From contig CALGAW010000007.1 in assembly GCA_937959115.1 (NCBI GenBank), positions 62,001-126,000 on the forward strand: a stretch of DNA of 64,000 nt. The letters are read 5' to 3'. A program made the position numbers and the translations under genes. The first letter of the stretch is position 1. Every line of letters begins with the position of its first letter. The DNA is from an uncultured Saprospiraceae bacterium (GTDB taxonomy: Bacteria > Bacteroidota > Bacteroidia > Chitinophagales > Saprospiraceae). The notes under the pieces are model-generated. The model had not been told where the DNA came from and searched no databases. It saw only the letters and a program-made list of their open reading frames with translations. This document shows positions 24,021 through 33,400 of this stretch, piece after piece.

Positions 24021-24845
24021 TTAATAAACAGAATTTTCAGCAGTTGCGCGATGTGTTTCCAGATCAGATTTTACACTTTCTAACTTCATTCCGATTGTCT
24101 TTAGCGCAATTTTGCCTAATGGTAATCGAAGTGTTGGGTGTTCTGAATCTACTAGGTTGATGATCGCTTTGGCTGCTTTGTTTGGATCGCCTTCCTGTTT
24201 ACCATTTACGCTTTGCAGTTTTGTTCTAAATGCACCTGCAGTATCTGCATAATCAGTGATTACGTTTTTGGCAAGTCCTAGGCCGTTTCCTGCAAATTTT
24301 GTTCGGAATGGTCCGGGTTCTATGATCGAAACCTTGACTCCAAATGGAGCGATTTCCTGTGCCAGTGCTTCGCTAAAGCCTTCTACTGCGAACTTGCTTG
24401 CATTGTAGATGCCGAACCCCGCAAACGCCTTTATTCCTCCATGTGATGAGATTTGAACGATATGCCCGTTTCTTGCTTTTCTCATGAAGGGCAAAACTGC
24501 TTGAGTCATGTGCAGTGTACCGTAGAAGTTGGCATCAAATACCTTCTTGACTTCCTCCTTAGAAGTTTCTTCGATTGCACCGACAAAGCCAACTCCCGCA
24601 TTGTTGACCAAAACATCGATTTTGCCATATTTTGATATGATCTGTGAAACACAAGTTTCAATCTCATTTTCATTCGTAATGTCTAGGAGAATAGCAAATG
24701 CTTTTCCACTGTGTTGACTATTAAACTCATCTACCTGAGCTTGATTTCTGAACGTTCCAATCACAAAACCACCTTTTTCTAGTACGGAGGTTGCAAGGGC
24801 TTTGCCTAATCCGCTTGAGATTCCTGTTATCAACCAATATTTCAT
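24021..24845 (-). CDS. Classical short-chain dehydrogenase/reductase
   Basis: The 274-residue protein has all classical SDR marks: T-G-I-S-S-G-L-G (7-14), L-V-N-N-A-G-V-G-F near residue 85, an active-site Ser in I-V-Q-I-S-S-H-G-G, and Y-N-A-S-K with the catalytic Tyr and Lys. P-G-P-F-R-T follows. It should reduce or oxidise a small carbonyl or hydroxyl substrate with NAD(P)H; the substrate cannot be told. It starts 5 bases after the cupredoxin-like gene and ends in the terminator at 23954-23989, so it is the last gene of the Crp-cupredoxin-SDR operon. Confidence 0.92.
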   Translation of the reverse strand: MKYWLITGISSGLGKALATSVLEKGGFVIGTFRNQAQVDEFNSQHSGKAFAILLDITNENEIETCVSQIISKYGKIDVLVNNAGVGFVGAIEETSKEEVKKVFDANFYGTLHMTQAVLPFMRKARNGHIVQISSHGGIKAFAGFGIYNASKFAVEGFSEALAQEIAPFGVKVSIIEPGPFRTKFAGNGLGLAKNVITDYADTAGAFRTKLQSVNGKQEGDPNKAAKAIINLVDSEHPTLRLPLGKIALKTIGMKLESVKSDLETHRATAENSVY

Positions 24846-24850
24846 ACTTT

Positions 24851-25240
24851 TTATTTTACGATTATTTTATAATGAGGTGTCGGGTTTAGTGGGCATGAAT
24901 AAACGTAACTACCCTTTTTTAGTTCAACAATACCTGTGTACTCAACGGCATTTTTTTTCACATAAGCCGTTGTGAATGAGTTTGGGATGGCTGTTTTCAT
25001 GACATCTGCGTTCTTGTCTTCTTTCTTTTGAATGACAAAGCCCAAATCCTTGTCCACATTCCTGTTGACTACTCTGAATTGGTATTTACCAGCGATTAGC
25101 TTTAGCTTTTGGGTTTCGAACTGACCTTCTGTTTGAATGAGCTCGATAATCGTTACGTCAGTTTCCATTGTTTGTGCTTTTAATGATTGATTAATAAATA
25201 GTGCACAAATAATTGTGAGCACCGAAATGACATTTTTCAT
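24851..25240 (-). CDS. Secreted cupredoxin-like protein
   Basis: The 129-residue protein has a signal peptide (hydrophobic residues 4-17, cut near S-L-K-A-Q). The mature part follows the cupredoxin beta-sandwich pattern, with L-I-A-G-K-Y-Q-F-R-V-V-N-R-N and the C-terminal G-S-Y-V-Y-S-C-P-L-N-P-T-P-H-Y. The Cys and His of this last loop match two of the type 1 copper ligands; a second His upstream is not obvious and no axial Met follows, so copper binding is uncertain. It may be an EfeO-type cupredoxin domain. It lies between a Crp/Fnr regulator gene and an SDR gene on the same strand. Confidence 0.72.
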   Translation of the reverse strand: MKNVISVLTIICALFINQSLKAQTMETDVTIIELIQTEGQFETQKLKLIAGKYQFRVVNRNVDKDLGFVIQKKEDKNADVMKTAIPNSFTTAYVKKNAVEYTGIVELKKGSYVYSCPLNPTPHYKIIVK

Positions 25241-25339
25241 CTTGTAGAGTTTTTATTATTGACATTTAATTATCACTACAAAAGTCTTTGAAATTTGGTA
25301 CTAAAAAAATGAACTAGATTAAGAAATAAGGATATTCGA

Positions 25340-25927
25340 TTAAGATTTTGTGGCCAATCTTTTTCTGATTTTACTTAAAAACTCTGGTGTCATTCCTAAG
25401 TAGGAGGCTAAAGCATATTGGGGAACACGCTGTACGATTGATGGGTATTGCCCTTGAAACTCTATGTACCGTTCTTGTGCTGACTTACCTAGATTTGAGA
25501 GTACGCGTCTTTGCGCAAAAGCAAAGGACTTTTGAGCGACTAGTCGGAAGAAGCGTTCAAACTTTGGGTTGTTTTGACACAAGTCCTCCACATCTCCAAA
25601 CGCGATTTGTTGGACGACAGCATCTTCCAAAGCCTCAACATACAAGGAGGCTGGTACTTGGTTGATATAACTATTGAAATCACTTATAAACCAGTCTTCA
25701 ATTGCAAATTGGATCGTATGATCAATACCATCCTCATTTACAAAATAGCTCCTAAACGCTCCTTTTAACACATAGGTCTGATGGGTACACGTTCGATCAG
25801 GTTCTACAATAAATTCCTTTCGTTTTACCTTTTTGACTTGGATAATTGAAGTAAATTCCGCCTCATCTTTCTTGTTTAAAGGCACATATCGCTTAATGTT
25901 GTCTAATATATCATCAAAATTATCCAA
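25340..25927 (-). CDS. Crp/Fnr family transcriptional regulator
   Basis: The 195-residue protein has an N-terminal cyclic-nucleotide-binding-type beta-roll (about residues 10-125, with F-I-V-E-P-D-R-T-C-T-H-Q-T-Y-V-L-K-G-A-F-R-S-Y-F split across strands) and a C-terminal winged helix (about 145-190) with Y-A-L-A-S-Y-L-G-M-T-P-E-F-L-S-K-I-R. The nucleotide-contact Arg-Ser pair is not clear, as in most Bacteroidota members, so its signal is unknown. It lies 99 bases upstream of the cupredoxin-like gene and SDR gene on the same strand and probably controls them. Confidence 0.9.
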   Translation of the reverse strand: MDNFDDILDNIKRYVPLNKKDEAEFTSIIQVKKVKRKEFIVEPDRTCTHQTYVLKGAFRSYFVNEDGIDHTIQFAIEDWFISDFNSYINQVPASLYVEALEDAVVQQIAFGDVEDLCQNNPKFERFFRLVAQKSFAFAQRRVLSNLGKSAQERYIEFQGQYPSIVQRVPQYALASYLGMTPEFLSKIRKRLATKS

Positions 25928-25986
25928 TAGTTTAGTTTAATTAATCAACAATATCCAAGGATTATTTTTATTCGTGACGACAAAAA

Positions 25987-27237
25987 CTATCGCTGAATCA
26001 ACAATTTTCCCACATCAAGTGCTTCTGTATTCTTGTCCATTGATTGTAGGATATATAATCCTTCAGAAAGCGGAGAGATATCGATTGTTGTTGTTGCTTC
26101 AATACGTTTTTGTTCATGCATCAACTTTCCTTGTACATTAAAAATGCGTAAATCAATCGGATTAATTCCATTCTTTATAATCTCGATCTGGGCATTTGCA
26201 GGATTGGGAGAAATTTCAATCAATTGTCCATCTGATGAAAGCGGTAAGTCAATGGTTGAAACGGGTAGGTTGAAATCCAAGCTCAAAACGATCGGCAAAT
26301 GATCTGACATGTGATAAAGTGAGCTCAACATTTCATAAGAGACATTATTCGTTGTCGTACAATCAATCAAATCTTGGTTATAACAGGTGCCATTATTTCC
26401 TAAAGCCTTGTAGCTACCTACTTGGTAATCGATTCGCGCACTTGGATTCATCAGTTGATCAGACAACAAGATAAAGTCAAATCGGTCATCAATGCCACCA
26501 CCTGAGCCATCACTCAAACTTGATAATCGGGTCGATTGTGTAAAAATTTCTGTATTGGGGAAATTCGAGTTGCCCCATCCTGGCATATTAATCGGATCAT
26601 TTAATGTGTTCGTCCCATTTGAGCTAAGCAACATTTGATACGCTGGCTCTCCGCTATAATACACGTTAAAGTCTCCAGCAACGACGATGTTACTTCCCGG
26701 AGGCAAAAGTGCAATGTGATCCTTCATCACTTGAGCCATAGAAAGCCTTAATTGCTCATTGGCTGAACCCCATGATGACTTTAAGTGCGTCACATAAGTA
26801 TGGAGTAACTCAGAAGAAGGCGTTCCGTCGTCCTCTAAAATTCGAAACTGAAAGTAGTTTATATCTCGATAAGGTGTGGTGATGGCCTCTTCACTGATCA
26901 ATTGAAAAACAGAGTCGTTATAAACAATATTTTGTTGCAGTCTCCAACTGTTTGAAGGATTGGAGATTTGCGGAACATAGGTTCCTGCTGTGTAACTGCC
27001 AAAAAGTGTAGAGAGTTCTTGCGTGATGTTTTGCAATCCTTGTGCGCTTTTTAACTCTTGAAGCAATAGCAAATCCGGTTCGTAGAAGTCGAGTATTTTA
27101 CTTAATGTGTCAATCCTATCGTCCGTTAGGCTGTTTGGATAGTTCAACACATTGTAGCTCATCACCTTGATATCGCTTTGTGCAAAAATCGAGGTTTGAG
27201 AAATCATCAGTAAACAGATAATCAAATACGTTTTCAT
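25987..27237 (-). CDS. Secreted endonuclease/exonuclease/phosphatase-family protein with T9SS sorting domain
   Basis: The 416-residue protein has a signal peptide (residues 1-19, cut after A-Q). The catalytic domain (about 20-325) is of the DNase I/Mg-dependent phosphatase fold: V-M-S-Y-N-V-L-N at the start, L-L-L-Q-E-L with the metal-binding Glu, V-V-A-G-D-F-N-V-Y, and S-D-H-L-P-I-V-L-S near its end with the catalytic Asp-His. Residues about 340-416 are a type A type IX secretion C-terminal domain (I-S-P-N-P-A-N-A, then V-Q-G-K-L, then L-S-E-G-L-Y-I-L). It is thus exported across the outer membrane, probably to degrade extracellular DNA or phosphoesters. A 16-base palindrome lies 20 bases upstream. 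Confidence 0.9.
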   Translation of the reverse strand: MKTYLIICLLMISQTSIFAQSDIKVMSYNVLNYPNSLTDDRIDTLSKILDFYEPDLLLLQELKSAQGLQNITQELSTLFGSYTAGTYVPQISNPSNSWRLQQNIVYNDSVFQLISEEAITTPYRDINYFQFRILEDDGTPSSELLHTYVTHLKSSWGSANEQLRLSMAQVMKDHIALLPPGSNIVVAGDFNVYYSGEPAYQMLLSSNGTNTLNDPINMPGWGNSNFPNTEIFTQSTRLSSLSDGSGGGIDDRFDFILLSDQLMNPSARIDYQVGSYKALGNNGTCYNQDLIDCTTTNNVSYEMLSSLYHMSDHLPIVLSLDFNLPVSTIDLPLSSDGQLIEISPNPANAQIEIIKNGINPIDLRIFNVQGKLMHEQKRIEATTTIDISPLSEGLYILQSMDKNTEALDVGKLLIQR

Positions 27238-27659
27238 AATTTCATTGGTTCAAGTTTAGACAATGTTGTCTAGTAGTTTAAAAATCGGTTTACAGTAAGA
27301 GTATTATTACCTTGTATTTCTTTCATAAGGTAGAGAATCAACCTCCCTTCTGATCTTTGCCACTGTTTTCCAGTTCAAAGGAGAGTGTTTTAGGCTGTTT
27401 ATGGAAGTGTAAATATAGAGACTAACCGTTTAATATTTTGTTCAATATCGGACTTTTCTCAGTGTATTAACAATTTTCCCAATGCTTTGTAAAGCATCCA
27501 ACGATTTTTTCATTGGCACTACTCTTTGCTGTTCAGCTCCTTGGACAAAAATTGAATTGAATATATTGGGAACTCCTAGGTCCTAATAGATAGAAGTGGG
27601 AAAATGCTAAAAGATGATACACCCAAGCAAAATAGGACTTGAAAGGTAAAGGTTTCTTC
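27238..27659. other. 422-base gap without genes
   Basis: Apart from the palindrome at 27257-27272 and a small palindrome (TGCTTTGTAAAGCA, about 27483-27496) nothing can be recognised. No open frame with coding character. Confidence 0.55.
27257..27272. promoter_or_regulatory. Candidate operator palindrome upstream of secreted nuclease gene
   Basis: TAGACAA-TG-TTGTCTA is a perfect 7-base inverted repeat with a 2-base spacer, 20 bases before the start codon at 27237. Its binding protein is unknown. Confidence 0.4.
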
Positions 27660-28064
27660 TTATTCGGCTGACTCATGATCTAGTCCTCCAAAAACACAAA
27701 GCACCAAAATTTCATGACTTGCCTCTTGCGTATTCCCAAAGACATCAGTAATGGTTAGCTTGATGGTGTGGTAACCGTGCATATCATATTTGTAAGCAGG
27801 CTGAGCTTCTGTTGATGTATCTCCATTGCCAAAATCCCAGTGGTAGGAAACAGCGTTGGCGGAATTGTTGGTGAGTACTAAGACATCATTTTCAAGAATG
27901 TCTTTATCCGTATTCACCACGAAGTCTGCAACTCCAGTATTATCATGATTGTCAATTGAAACTACTTGAGAGGCAGGAACAAAATCATCCTTCACTTCTT
28001 CTTTATTACAAGCAAAAAAGGAGGTTACAGAAATTAAAGCGATTAAAATAAGTATATTTTTCAT
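27660..28064 (-). CDS. Small PKD-domain lipoprotein
   Basis: The 134-residue protein has a lipoprotein signal with F-F-A-C (Cys19) followed by N-K-E-E, the acidic surface-export type. Residues about 45-125 are a single PKD domain: N-S-A-N-A-V-S-Y-H-W-D-F-G-N-G-D-T-S, then P-A-Y-K-Y-D-M-H-G-Y-H-T-I-K-L-T-I-T-D. PKD domains are beta-sandwiches used for protein or glycan contacts at the cell surface. Nothing around it suggests a partner. Confidence 0.85.
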   Translation of the reverse strand: MKNILILIALISVTSFFACNKEEVKDDFVPASQVVSIDNHDNTGVADFVVNTDKDILENDVLVLTNNSANAVSYHWDFGNGDTSTEAQPAYKYDMHGYHTIKLTITDVFGNTQEASHEILVLCVFGGLDHESAE

Positions 28065-28222
28065 GTCTTTGAATAATTTTGTTGCTTAAATATAAGGTTT
28101 TGTGGGGAGATTACCAATAGTACAGTCATATTTAGTTAACCTAGTTTCGGAAATAGGTACACCTATTTTAGGCATATCTTCATAAGTCAACTTAGTAAAA
28201 CGATTTTCGTTCCGCTTTTAAT

Positions 28223-28522
28223 TTAAACAATATTGACAGCACGATCATTTTCATTTATCAACCAATAGCTCTTTCCGTCTAACGTTCTACTAATCAGTCC
28301 ACTTACAACCATCAATCGTCTCAGTGTCGCAGGATCTTTAAAACTATGATGTTGGTTAAGAATTTCATTCACTTCTATTTCGGAATACTGTTTACCGACC
28401 TCAAATTGTTGCGCTAAGCATTGAAGCATTAATGCTAACTTCTTCTTCTGTTTTTTTCCTGGCATTCGATCAAATTTGCCATCATCTGTTAGGTAGCCTT
28501 TAAGTTGCGGATTGTCTTTCAT
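28223..28522 (-). CDS. DUF2087 domain protein
   Basis: The 99-residue protein matches the DUF2087 pattern: D-G-K-F-D-R-M-P-G-K-K-Q-K-K, then E-V-N-E-I-L-N-Q-H-H-S-F-K-D-P-A-T-L-R-R-L-M-V, and G-L-I-S-R-T-x-D-G-K-S-Y-W. DUF2087 looks like a winged-helix nucleic-acid-binding domain and is often fused to ArsR-type regulators; here it stands alone. It is the last of three tightly spaced genes, 7 bases after the AlkD-like gene. Confidence 0.82.
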   Translation of the reverse strand: MKDNPQLKGYLTDDGKFDRMPGKKQKKKLALMLQCLAQQFEVGKQYSEIEVNEILNQHHSFKDPATLRRLMVVSGLISRTLDGKSYWLINENDRAVNIV

Positions 28523-28529
28523 ATTCTTT

Positions 28530-29234
28530 CTATTCCTTTTTCCTATATATCGCTCTTGGGTAATCTGAAATTCTAACAGTTTCGTTTGTAAGTTCTTTCA
28601 ACGCATTATTCGCTATCCAAATTGCTGTTTTATTATTGATTTTCGAAATTTCTTTCGCCAATAAAATTGATTTTAACTTTAGGTCAATATTTCTTTTACC
28701 AATGTTCCTCAACGCCCAATTAACTGCTTTTTTAACATAAATTCGTTCATCTGTGCATTCTCTTTTTATGATCGGAAAGAATTGTTCGAATGTATCGTTG
28801 AGCGCTTCTTTATCCGCCATACAATAAGCAGCGATTGTTGCAAATCCAGCTCTTTTTTCAAACTCTTTCTCCCTTTTTGACCATTCAATTGCTTTTAACG
28901 CAGCAAATTTACTTTTAGCAAACAATCCCATACAAAAGGAATCACATATTTCCCAATTCTCGAAGGTACTTGTCCATTTATCCATTAACTTTTCTGTGAG
29001 ATGATCAGGATTAAATAGTTTACTACAAAGTAATCTTGCTTCATAAATACCGGAATCAAAAAGTTCAATTGCAATCTTATCTTCTCTTGGAATTCTCTTT
29101 GCAAGTTCTTTCAGTTCCTTATGGTAGATTCCTAATGCGTTGTTTGAGATAATGCCAAATTTGGTTTCCTTTATTAAAATCTTTTCGGGATTTGCATCCT
29201 TTTTCAGAACGTCTATGATTTGATCTGTAGTCAC
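28530..29234 (-). CDS. AlkD-like HEAT-repeat DNA alkylation repair protein
   Basis: The 234-residue protein is a helical HEAT-like repeat protein of the DNA alkylation repair (AlkC/AlkD) family. Matching features are E-L-F-D-S-G-I-Y-E-A-R-L-L, W-T-S-T-F-E-N-W-E-I-C-D, K-R-E-K-E-F-E-K-R-A-G-F-A-T-I-A and V-K-K-A-V-N-W-A-L-R-N-I-G-K-R-N. AlkD glycosylases remove N3- and N7-alkyl purines without base flipping; the Trp, Asp and Arg of the active groove appear to be present. The start is GTG, whose G is shared with the TAG stop of the upstream DUF1801 gene (TAGTG), so the two are translationally coupled. Confidence 0.85.
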   Translation of the reverse strand: MTTDQIIDVLKKDANPEKILIKETKFGIISNNALGIYHKELKELAKRIPREDKIAIELFDSGIYEARLLCSKLFNPDHLTEKLMDKWTSTFENWEICDSFCMGLFAKSKFAALKAIEWSKREKEFEKRAGFATIAAYCMADKEALNDTFEQFFPIIKRECTDERIYVKKAVNWALRNIGKRNIDLKLKSILLAKEISKINNKTAIWIANNALKELTNETVRISDYPRAIYRKKE

Positions 29235-29560
29235 TATTTATTGTTGTTAATTTCGATGGCTTGGTTCATAAAGTAGTGAACAACCTCTTCATCCAATTTA
29301 GCTTTTTGAGGTAAAACTCTTATTGCTTTACCTTTGCCTGTAAGAGCACCAAATTTGTCTTGCATCTTTGCTCCTTTTAAAAAACCGAAATCAATTCCGT
29401 AGGGCATTGTTCTCATATGACAAATTCCACCTTTTTCATTTGAATAGGTTGTAATCCGCTCCTTTTTGGTTTCTACTATTCCATTAAAAGACAACAATAA
29501 ATCCCTTGCTTGAATAAACAGATCTTTATGTTCTGATTGTAAATCTTTATCGAATTGCAT
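29234..29560 (-). CDS. DUF1801 domain protein
   Basis: The 108-residue protein has the DUF1801 pattern: a helical start, then C-H-M-R-T-M-P-Y-G-I-D-F-G-F-L-K-G, and K-A-I-R-V-L-P-Q. DUF1801 is a small cytoplasmic domain related to YdhG, of unknown biochemical role. It is the first gene of the three-gene unit with the AlkD-like and DUF2087 genes; its stop overlaps the next start by one base. Confidence 0.8.
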   Translation of the reverse strand: MQFDKDLQSEHKDLFIQARDLLLSFNGIVETKKERITTYSNEKGGICHMRTMPYGIDFGFLKGAKMQDKFGALTGKGKAIRVLPQKAKLDEEVVHYFMNQAIEINNNK

Positions 29561-29699
29561 ATTTCTCTTGGTAAATCTTCTATTTAGTATTCATAATTTA
29601 CTATTTAAAGTTGAAGAAATAATTTCGATTATGCAAATGCGAAATCGCAAGCAATCAGATAACTGTTGTGATTATATACCTTTCCCACCGTCTAGGTTT

Positions 29700-30377
29700 T
29701 CATCCCAAAACCTCCAACACAGCACCCAGATCCAAGTAATCCTGAATCACAGACGCCACTCCCAGTTCCTTCAGCTTTCCGTTCCCAGATACATCCACAC
29801 CAATCAATGGGATACCCAGATTATTGCAGGTGTGAAAATCCCAAATCCCATCACCCAAATAGACAATAGACTCAGGTTCTTCAGGATGCTGCTTCCGCAA
29901 TTGCTTAAGCGCATGTCGAGTAATGTCTTCTCTAGACTTCTCATGGTTGCTATGCCCAAAGGCAATCCCTTCTGGCAAGGTAATACCTGCAGCATTGAGC
30001 TTAAACAGCGCTGAAACCTCCCAACAACCAGTAGCCAGTGCGACCTTGTATTCTGGATGTTCGAGCATATACTCAAAGAAAATACGTGCTCCAGGCACCT
30101 CATGAAACCAGTCAGGATGTTCAGACTTCGTGCGTATAAGTTGTTGCTCAAAATTTAAGATCATCTGAGCATATTCTGCTTCAGTAGGCAGGCGATTGAG
30201 CTTGCGCTGCGTAAGTTCTTCGGTAATGCCCCAATCTGTAACGTGCTTGAAGTCGCCGCAATAGTGATCCGTAGTATCTACTTGAAACGTTTCTTGATAG
30301 GCTGCTAAAAAGCAGTCATCGTCTACCTGCGTAGTATTCGTCAACGTACCGTCAATATCGAAAATGATGAATTTCAT
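29700..30377 (-). CDS. HAD-superfamily hydrolase
   Basis: The 225-residue protein has HAD motif I F-D-I-D-G-T-L-T (6-13) with the nucleophile Asp and general acid Asp, motif II A-L-A-T-G in the middle, a Lys for motif III (E-K-S-R-E-D-I-T), and motif IV Y-L-G-D-G-I-W-D. A helical cap lies between motifs I and II. It is probably a phosphatase of the beta-phosphoglucomutase/phosphoglycolate phosphatase type; the substrate cannot be told. It stands alone. Confidence 0.88.
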   Translation of the reverse strand: MKFIIFDIDGTLTNTTQVDDDCFLAAYQETFQVDTTDHYCGDFKHVTDWGITEELTQRKLNRLPTEAEYAQMILNFEQQLIRTKSEHPDWFHEVPGARIFFEYMLEHPEYKVALATGCWEVSALFKLNAAGITLPEGIAFGHSNHEKSREDITRHALKQLRKQHPEEPESIVYLGDGIWDFHTCNNLGIPLIGVDVSGNGKLKELGVASVIQDYLDLGAVLEVLG

Positions 30378-30434
30378 AACGTATTCTGATTTTATCCAAG
30401 AACAATAGATGTTGCACTATGTTTTATTCAAAAC

Positions 30435-30487
30435 ATCTAGCAAGTTAAGAAACAATAATAATTAATAATTAGACAATAATAATTAGA
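30435..30487. repeat. AT-rich short direct repeats
   Basis: Units of AATAATAATTA and TTAGACAATAATAATTAGACA repeat in tandem between the HAD gene and the TonB receptor gene. Similar AACAATTAATAATG units occur at 11470-11500. Confidence 0.5.
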
Positions 30488-30496
30488 CACTATTTC

Positions 30497-33400
30497 CTAG
30501 ATAGAATAACACAGGCGCAAGGAGAAATTAGTTGGCGCTTCTAACAGTCCAGGGCGCAAAGAGTTCTCTCGGTTAGTCAGATTCTTACCAATGATGGATA
30601 ATTGGAACTTATCATTTGGGTGGTAAGAGATACGGGCATCTATCCCAAACAAATCCCGAGGAGACCGACGGTAGTCTTTCAGTCCCCAAACAATATTGTT
30701 TTCTAGTACGCGATCAATCGCTTTCATGTGGCTAGCAAAATTACCAGATACGCCAAAAGTGAAGTGCTTCAAGCGGGCAGACGCATTAAACTTAAGATTA
30801 TGCTGGTGTCTGTATTTAAGTACATTGTGATTGATTGATGACTGCACCGAATCTTGATCAAATGAGTGATAGCGTGGATTAGAAAAGGTGTAACCACCCG
30901 ATATATCAACTGGAACACCAAGCACTTCGCCATGTGCGTTCAGGCTATACTCCATTCCATTGATTTGAACAGCAGTGAAGTAAAGGTTTTGTGCTTGGAA
31001 TCCCCAAGGATCTTGCCCAGAACCGTATTTCCCATACTTCATCTCAATCATATTGGTATATTGCTGCCAGAATGCAGAATAATCCATAAATCCTTTCCAA
31101 TTTCCAACCGTAAATCCTTGCTTGATGCCGATCTCTCCTGTCCAGCCCTCTTCTGGCTCTAACTCAGGATTTTGGAAGACACGCAAGCCCATAATACTAT
31201 TCGTAAGGTAACGCTCTGAGATCGTAGGATACCGATAGCCCTGTCCCCAAGAAGCGCGCAGATAGGTTTCCTCACTCACTTTGTAGTTGAGTCCTACCCG
31301 CAAGAAAGGACGTGCGGCACTAGTCGCAAGCACATCAATCCCAGGGCCAAACACTTTGTTTTGTTCGTAGCGAACGCCCATCACAAACTTCAGTTTATCC
31401 TGAAAAAACTGCTTGTTCATCTCCAAGAAACCACCGTAATTAGCAGACTGATAAACAGTGTCCTGATATTTTGGAGAGATGATACTGGCAAATGAGCCAT
31501 TAGCACCAGCAGTCAATACAAGGTCAAGATCAGTGAAATCACGTTGAAATTGGTATTCATTGTGTACCTGCTGTGTGTTATTCCCAAATTGCTCCGTGTC
31601 CATAGATCGCTTCACCCCATTAAAGGTGTAACTAGCAATGACTTGATGAGTATTGTCATATCTGTCCTTAATTTTGAAGTATGGGTCAACGGTAACACGC
31701 AAGAGGGTATCACGGAGTCGTAAGGCTTCATCTGATTGGTAAGCACCTTCCGTACTGTTCTTCCAGATCTCTGATTGCGACTTGAAACCGCCTTGTGTAT
31801 TGAAGCCGACTCCTGCCTCTACATTCCTGTTAAAGTGGTATCGAAATTTTGAGTTCAAGCGAAGATAACGGTTATAATCACCTTTGCGAAAACTACGATC
31901 TTGAACGAGTGCGCTTCCTAGTGAGTAGTCCAGTTTCTTATACTTTTGTGAGGTAGAAAACAAGTAGCCGTACTTATAAGGTGCTTCTTGCACGTTCGCA
32001 CCTGAACCCCACCATTTCTTTGCCTTATCTGTCGGAGATAGGTAAAACGTTCCAAACGTTGATATTTTCGTTTCAGGCTGATCAGCAATCGTTCTTACGT
32101 TGATCGCACCGTTAAGCGCAGCAGAGCCAAGCAGGGTGCTCATAGCGCCTTTAAGGACATCTACTTGTTGCACATTTTCTACTGGTACGTAATCCCAGTT
32201 TGCAATTCCGTCGTCCGCATTCATCACTGGCACACCATCAATAATCAGTTGAACACGGCTTCCCCTGCTAAAAGAGAATAATCCACCTTCACGGATGGAT
32301 ACCTGATCTTCTAACACACTAACACCGGCCACTTGATTCAACGATTCATCAAGCGTGGTAAAATGGTTAGAACCCATTCGTTCCTTTTTGATGACTTCTG
32401 TTGAAAAAGCCAATGAACCAAGCGTTTTGGTCATCTTATTTCCCACTTCTACTTTTGTTTCGAGGGATGGACGACTCGCTACCATTGCAAAGTCAACTGT
32501 TTTTATACCACTTTCAGGAAGTACTTTGAAGTATTCTGGCTCATAGCCAGGCTTTGAAAGACTTATTTGCCGAATTGACTGATCTAATTTTAATTGGTAG
32601 AATCCATTTTCTTGCGTGACTACTTTCTGCTTTCCGTAGCGAATTGTTGCACCTGCGATGGTATTGCCCGTTTGCCAGTCCGTCAAATAGCCATGGATTA
32701 GCATGACTGGTGCTTTAGTGGAAGCGCTCGTTTGGGTTACGCTTGCTTTATTTTGCTGATTAGGATAAGCGATTTCCATGGAAGGAATCGGCTGGATGCT
32801 GATAAACTGTTTTCTATCTGTTGTTGGGGTAGAAAATTCGTGCATTTCCTCTACGTTTGGCTGTGTCGTTGAGGCTGTGATTGTGTTGTTTGCTTTGGGC
32901 GTAGAAAATTCGTGAATTTTCTCTATGGCGACCTTTGTAGAAACAACTGTTTTTAGGGTTGCGGTTTTGGGTGTACGATTTGCTGTTGGAGAAAATTCTT
33001 GTGTTGTTACTGCAGTTTTTTTGGTTTGTGTTTGAGGTGTTGCTTGGGTAGAAAGTTCGTGCATTTCCTTTACAACATCTGTTGTTTGGGTTGTGGTTTC
33101 GGTAGGAGAAAATTCGTGCATTTTCTCTACTTGGGCGATGGTATTGTCAGCTGAATTAGATCCTTGGTAATCCATTAATAGATAAGCGGGGATACTGAAT
33201 AGGAGGAGTGCTAGTGTTGCCATTTTCGCTACTCTGTATTGCGTTTGTCTTTTGACAATTTTTGCTTCTAGGGAAACTAGTGCATTTTTTCGCTGTTTGT
33301 CTCGGTCTTGCTCTAAGAATTGGTAGGTGTGCTCAAATTCGATGTAGGCGGCTCCAAGTTGGCTATTGATTTGAATTTGCTGATAGACGAATTCAGTGGT

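Noticed and set aside
32829-33127. CRISPR-like array
   Set aside because: The five repeats have irregular spacing and changing sequence, lie inside an intact reading frame and encode a repeated peptide; no cas genes are in the window.
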